DNA of 64,000 nt, taken from the NCBI RefSeq assembly GCF_013403915.1, contig NZ_JABFDI010000004.1, forward strand, positions 62,001-126,000, in the 5' to 3' direction. Below are positions 63,026 through 64,000 of this stretch, piece after piece (position 1 is the stretch's first letter; each line of letters opens with the position of its first letter). The notes beneath the pieces were generated by a model. It was not told the origin of the DNA and searched no databases. It saw only the letters and a list, made by a program, of their open reading frames with translations. The position numbers and the translations under genes are program-made. The DNA comes from Winogradskyella pacifica. Lineage in GTDB: Bacteria > Bacteroidota > Bacteroidia > Flavobacteriales > Flavobacteriaceae.

Positions 63026-64000
63026 AGAATAAAAATTATTACGCCATTTTAATGGCAGGTGGAGTTGGATCAAGATTTTGGCCTGTAAGTACACAAGATT
63101 TTCCTAAGCAGTTTCACGATATGCTTGGTACAGGTGATACCTTAATACAAAAAACATTTCACCGCTTAGCACAGTTAATTCCAGAAGAAAACATTTTCAT
63201 ATTAACTAACGAACGCTATAACGATCTCGTTTTTGAACAATTACCAAACGTTACAAAACGACAAGTGGTTTTAGAGCCAGCCATGCGTAATACGGCTCCT
63301 TGTATATTATATGCAGCCTTAAAAATTCAGAAAGAAAATGAGGATGCTGTAATGATTGTGGCTCCAAGTGATCATTGGATTGAAGATGAGCAAGCGTTTT
63401 CTAATAACGTAAAAACAGCTTTTGAGTATTGCGAATCTAACGATGCACTAATGACTTTAGGGATTACTCCTACATTTCCTAATACCGGTTATGGTTATAT
63501 TGAATATGATAAATCGGCAACAACTGAAATTAAACAAGTGAGCCAATTTAGAGAAAAGCCAGATTATGAAACGGCAAAGTCTTTTATAAGTCAAGGAAAC
63601 TTCTTATGGAATGCTGGGATTTTTATGTGGAGTGCAAAATCGGTTATTTCGGCTTTTAAAAACAATCAACCAGAGTTGTTTCAATTGTTTGAAAGTGGTT
63701 ATAGCGTATATAACACTGAGCACGAAGATGACTTTATTAAAGAAAATTATCAAAAAGCAGAAAATATTTCTGTCGATTACGCATTAATGGAAAAGAGTAG
63801 CAATGTCTATGTGATTCCTGCAACTTTCGATTGGAATGATCTGGGAACCTGGGGTAGTTTATATGATAAATTAGATAAAGATGACAATGATAATGCAGTG
63901 GTTAATGCCAAAACGTTATTAGAAGATGCTAGTGGGAATATGATTCGTTCTAAGGCGAATAAAATTGTTGTTGTCGATGGACTAAAAGATTACATAATTG
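63022..64000 (+). CDS. manC: Mannose-1-phosphate guanylyltransferase (cut by the right edge)
   Basis: 326 codons are visible, an estimated 90% of the gene. Makes GDP-mannose from mannose-1-phosphate and GTP for surface glycans and GDP-fucose. The nucleotidyltransferase motif MAGGVGSRFWPVS opens the protein, with FPKQFHDMLG next. VLEPAMRNTAPC, VAPSDHWI, FREKPDYETA, FLWNAGIFMW and FDWNDLGTWGSL are all family hallmarks in order. Starts at ATG 63022, overlapping the SprT-like stop by 4 bases. No isomerase domain is visible so far, suggesting the short monofunctional form. Confidence 0.93.
   Translation, partial: MKNKNYYAILMAGGVGSRFWPVSTQDFPKQFHDMLGTGDTLIQKTFHRLAQLIPEENIFILTNERYNDLVFEQLPNVTKRQVVLEPAMRNTAPCILYAALKIQKENEDAVMIVAPSDHWIEDEQAFSNNVKTAFEYCESNDALMTLGITPTFPNTGYGYIEYDKSATTEIKQVSQFREKPDYETAKSFISQGNFLWNAGIFMWSAKSVISAFKNNQPELFQLFESGYSVYNTEHEDDFIKENYQKAENISVDYALMEKSSNVYVIPATFDWNDLGTWGSLYDKLDKDDNDNAVVNAKTLLEDASGNMIRSKANKIVVVDGLKDYII

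Overview
The window looks like chromosomal DNA of a marine, polysaccharide-degrading member of the Flavobacteriaceae (Bacteroidota). The sequence is AT-rich, most exported proteins have signal peptides or lipoboxes, and promoter-like TAnnTTTG boxes replace strong Shine-Dalgarno sites. Gliding and type IX secretion genes (gldJ, porU, porV) are present, and two proteins carry type IX secretion tails. I cannot name the genus from the sequence alone; a Formosa/Algibacter-like relative is a guess.

Region A (1-39.3 kb) is a very large utilization locus for a sulfated, fucose-rich polysaccharide, most plausibly fucoidan. I count ten complete S1-type sulfatases, three GH29 alpha-L-fucosidases, two GH141-like beta-helix enzymes that end in PDZ-like domains, and the start of a GH95-like enzyme at the left edge. 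There are also a beta-propeller putative glycosidase, two TIM-barrel putative glycosidases of unassigned type, an EF-hand carbohydrate esterase, a DUF6786-like protein, one TonB-dependent transporter and an exported formylglycine-generating enzyme. The genes form three units. Unit 1 runs rightward (804-9382: sulfatase, GH141, propeller, GH141). Unit 2 runs leftward (26797 down to 9511, eleven genes). Unit 3 runs rightward (27014-38087: transporter, GH29, putative glycosidase, three sulfatases). Units 2 and 3 diverge from a 216-bp region and begin with the same gene order (GH29, putative glycosidase, sulfatases). Units 1 and 2 converge on a bidirectional terminator near 9475. The likely sequence of events is uptake of oligosaccharides by the transporter, stepwise desulfation in the periplasm or at the membrane by sulfatases activated by the locus-encoded maturase, then removal of fucose by GH29/GH95/GH141. 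No SusD and no transcription regulator lie inside the window.

Region B (39.5-44.6 kb) holds a large T9SS-sorted surface protein, a small VOC-fold protein and murF. Perfect hairpin terminators separate the neighbours.

Region C (44.6-58.1 kb) is ordinary core genome: gldJ, porU-porV, cytidine deaminase, pyruvate dehydrogenase E1-alpha and E2, an M28 peptidase overlapping an SDR oxidoreductase, and a CbpM-CbpA chaperone pair.

Region D (58.2-64 kb) has a 1346-residue secreted fusion of VCBS/ASPIC propeller, vanadium-haloperoxidase-like domain and T9SS tail, followed by a SprT-like metalloprotein overlapping the start of a mannose-1-phosphate guanylyltransferase cut by the window edge. I saw no rRNA, tRNA, CRISPR array or insertion sequence.
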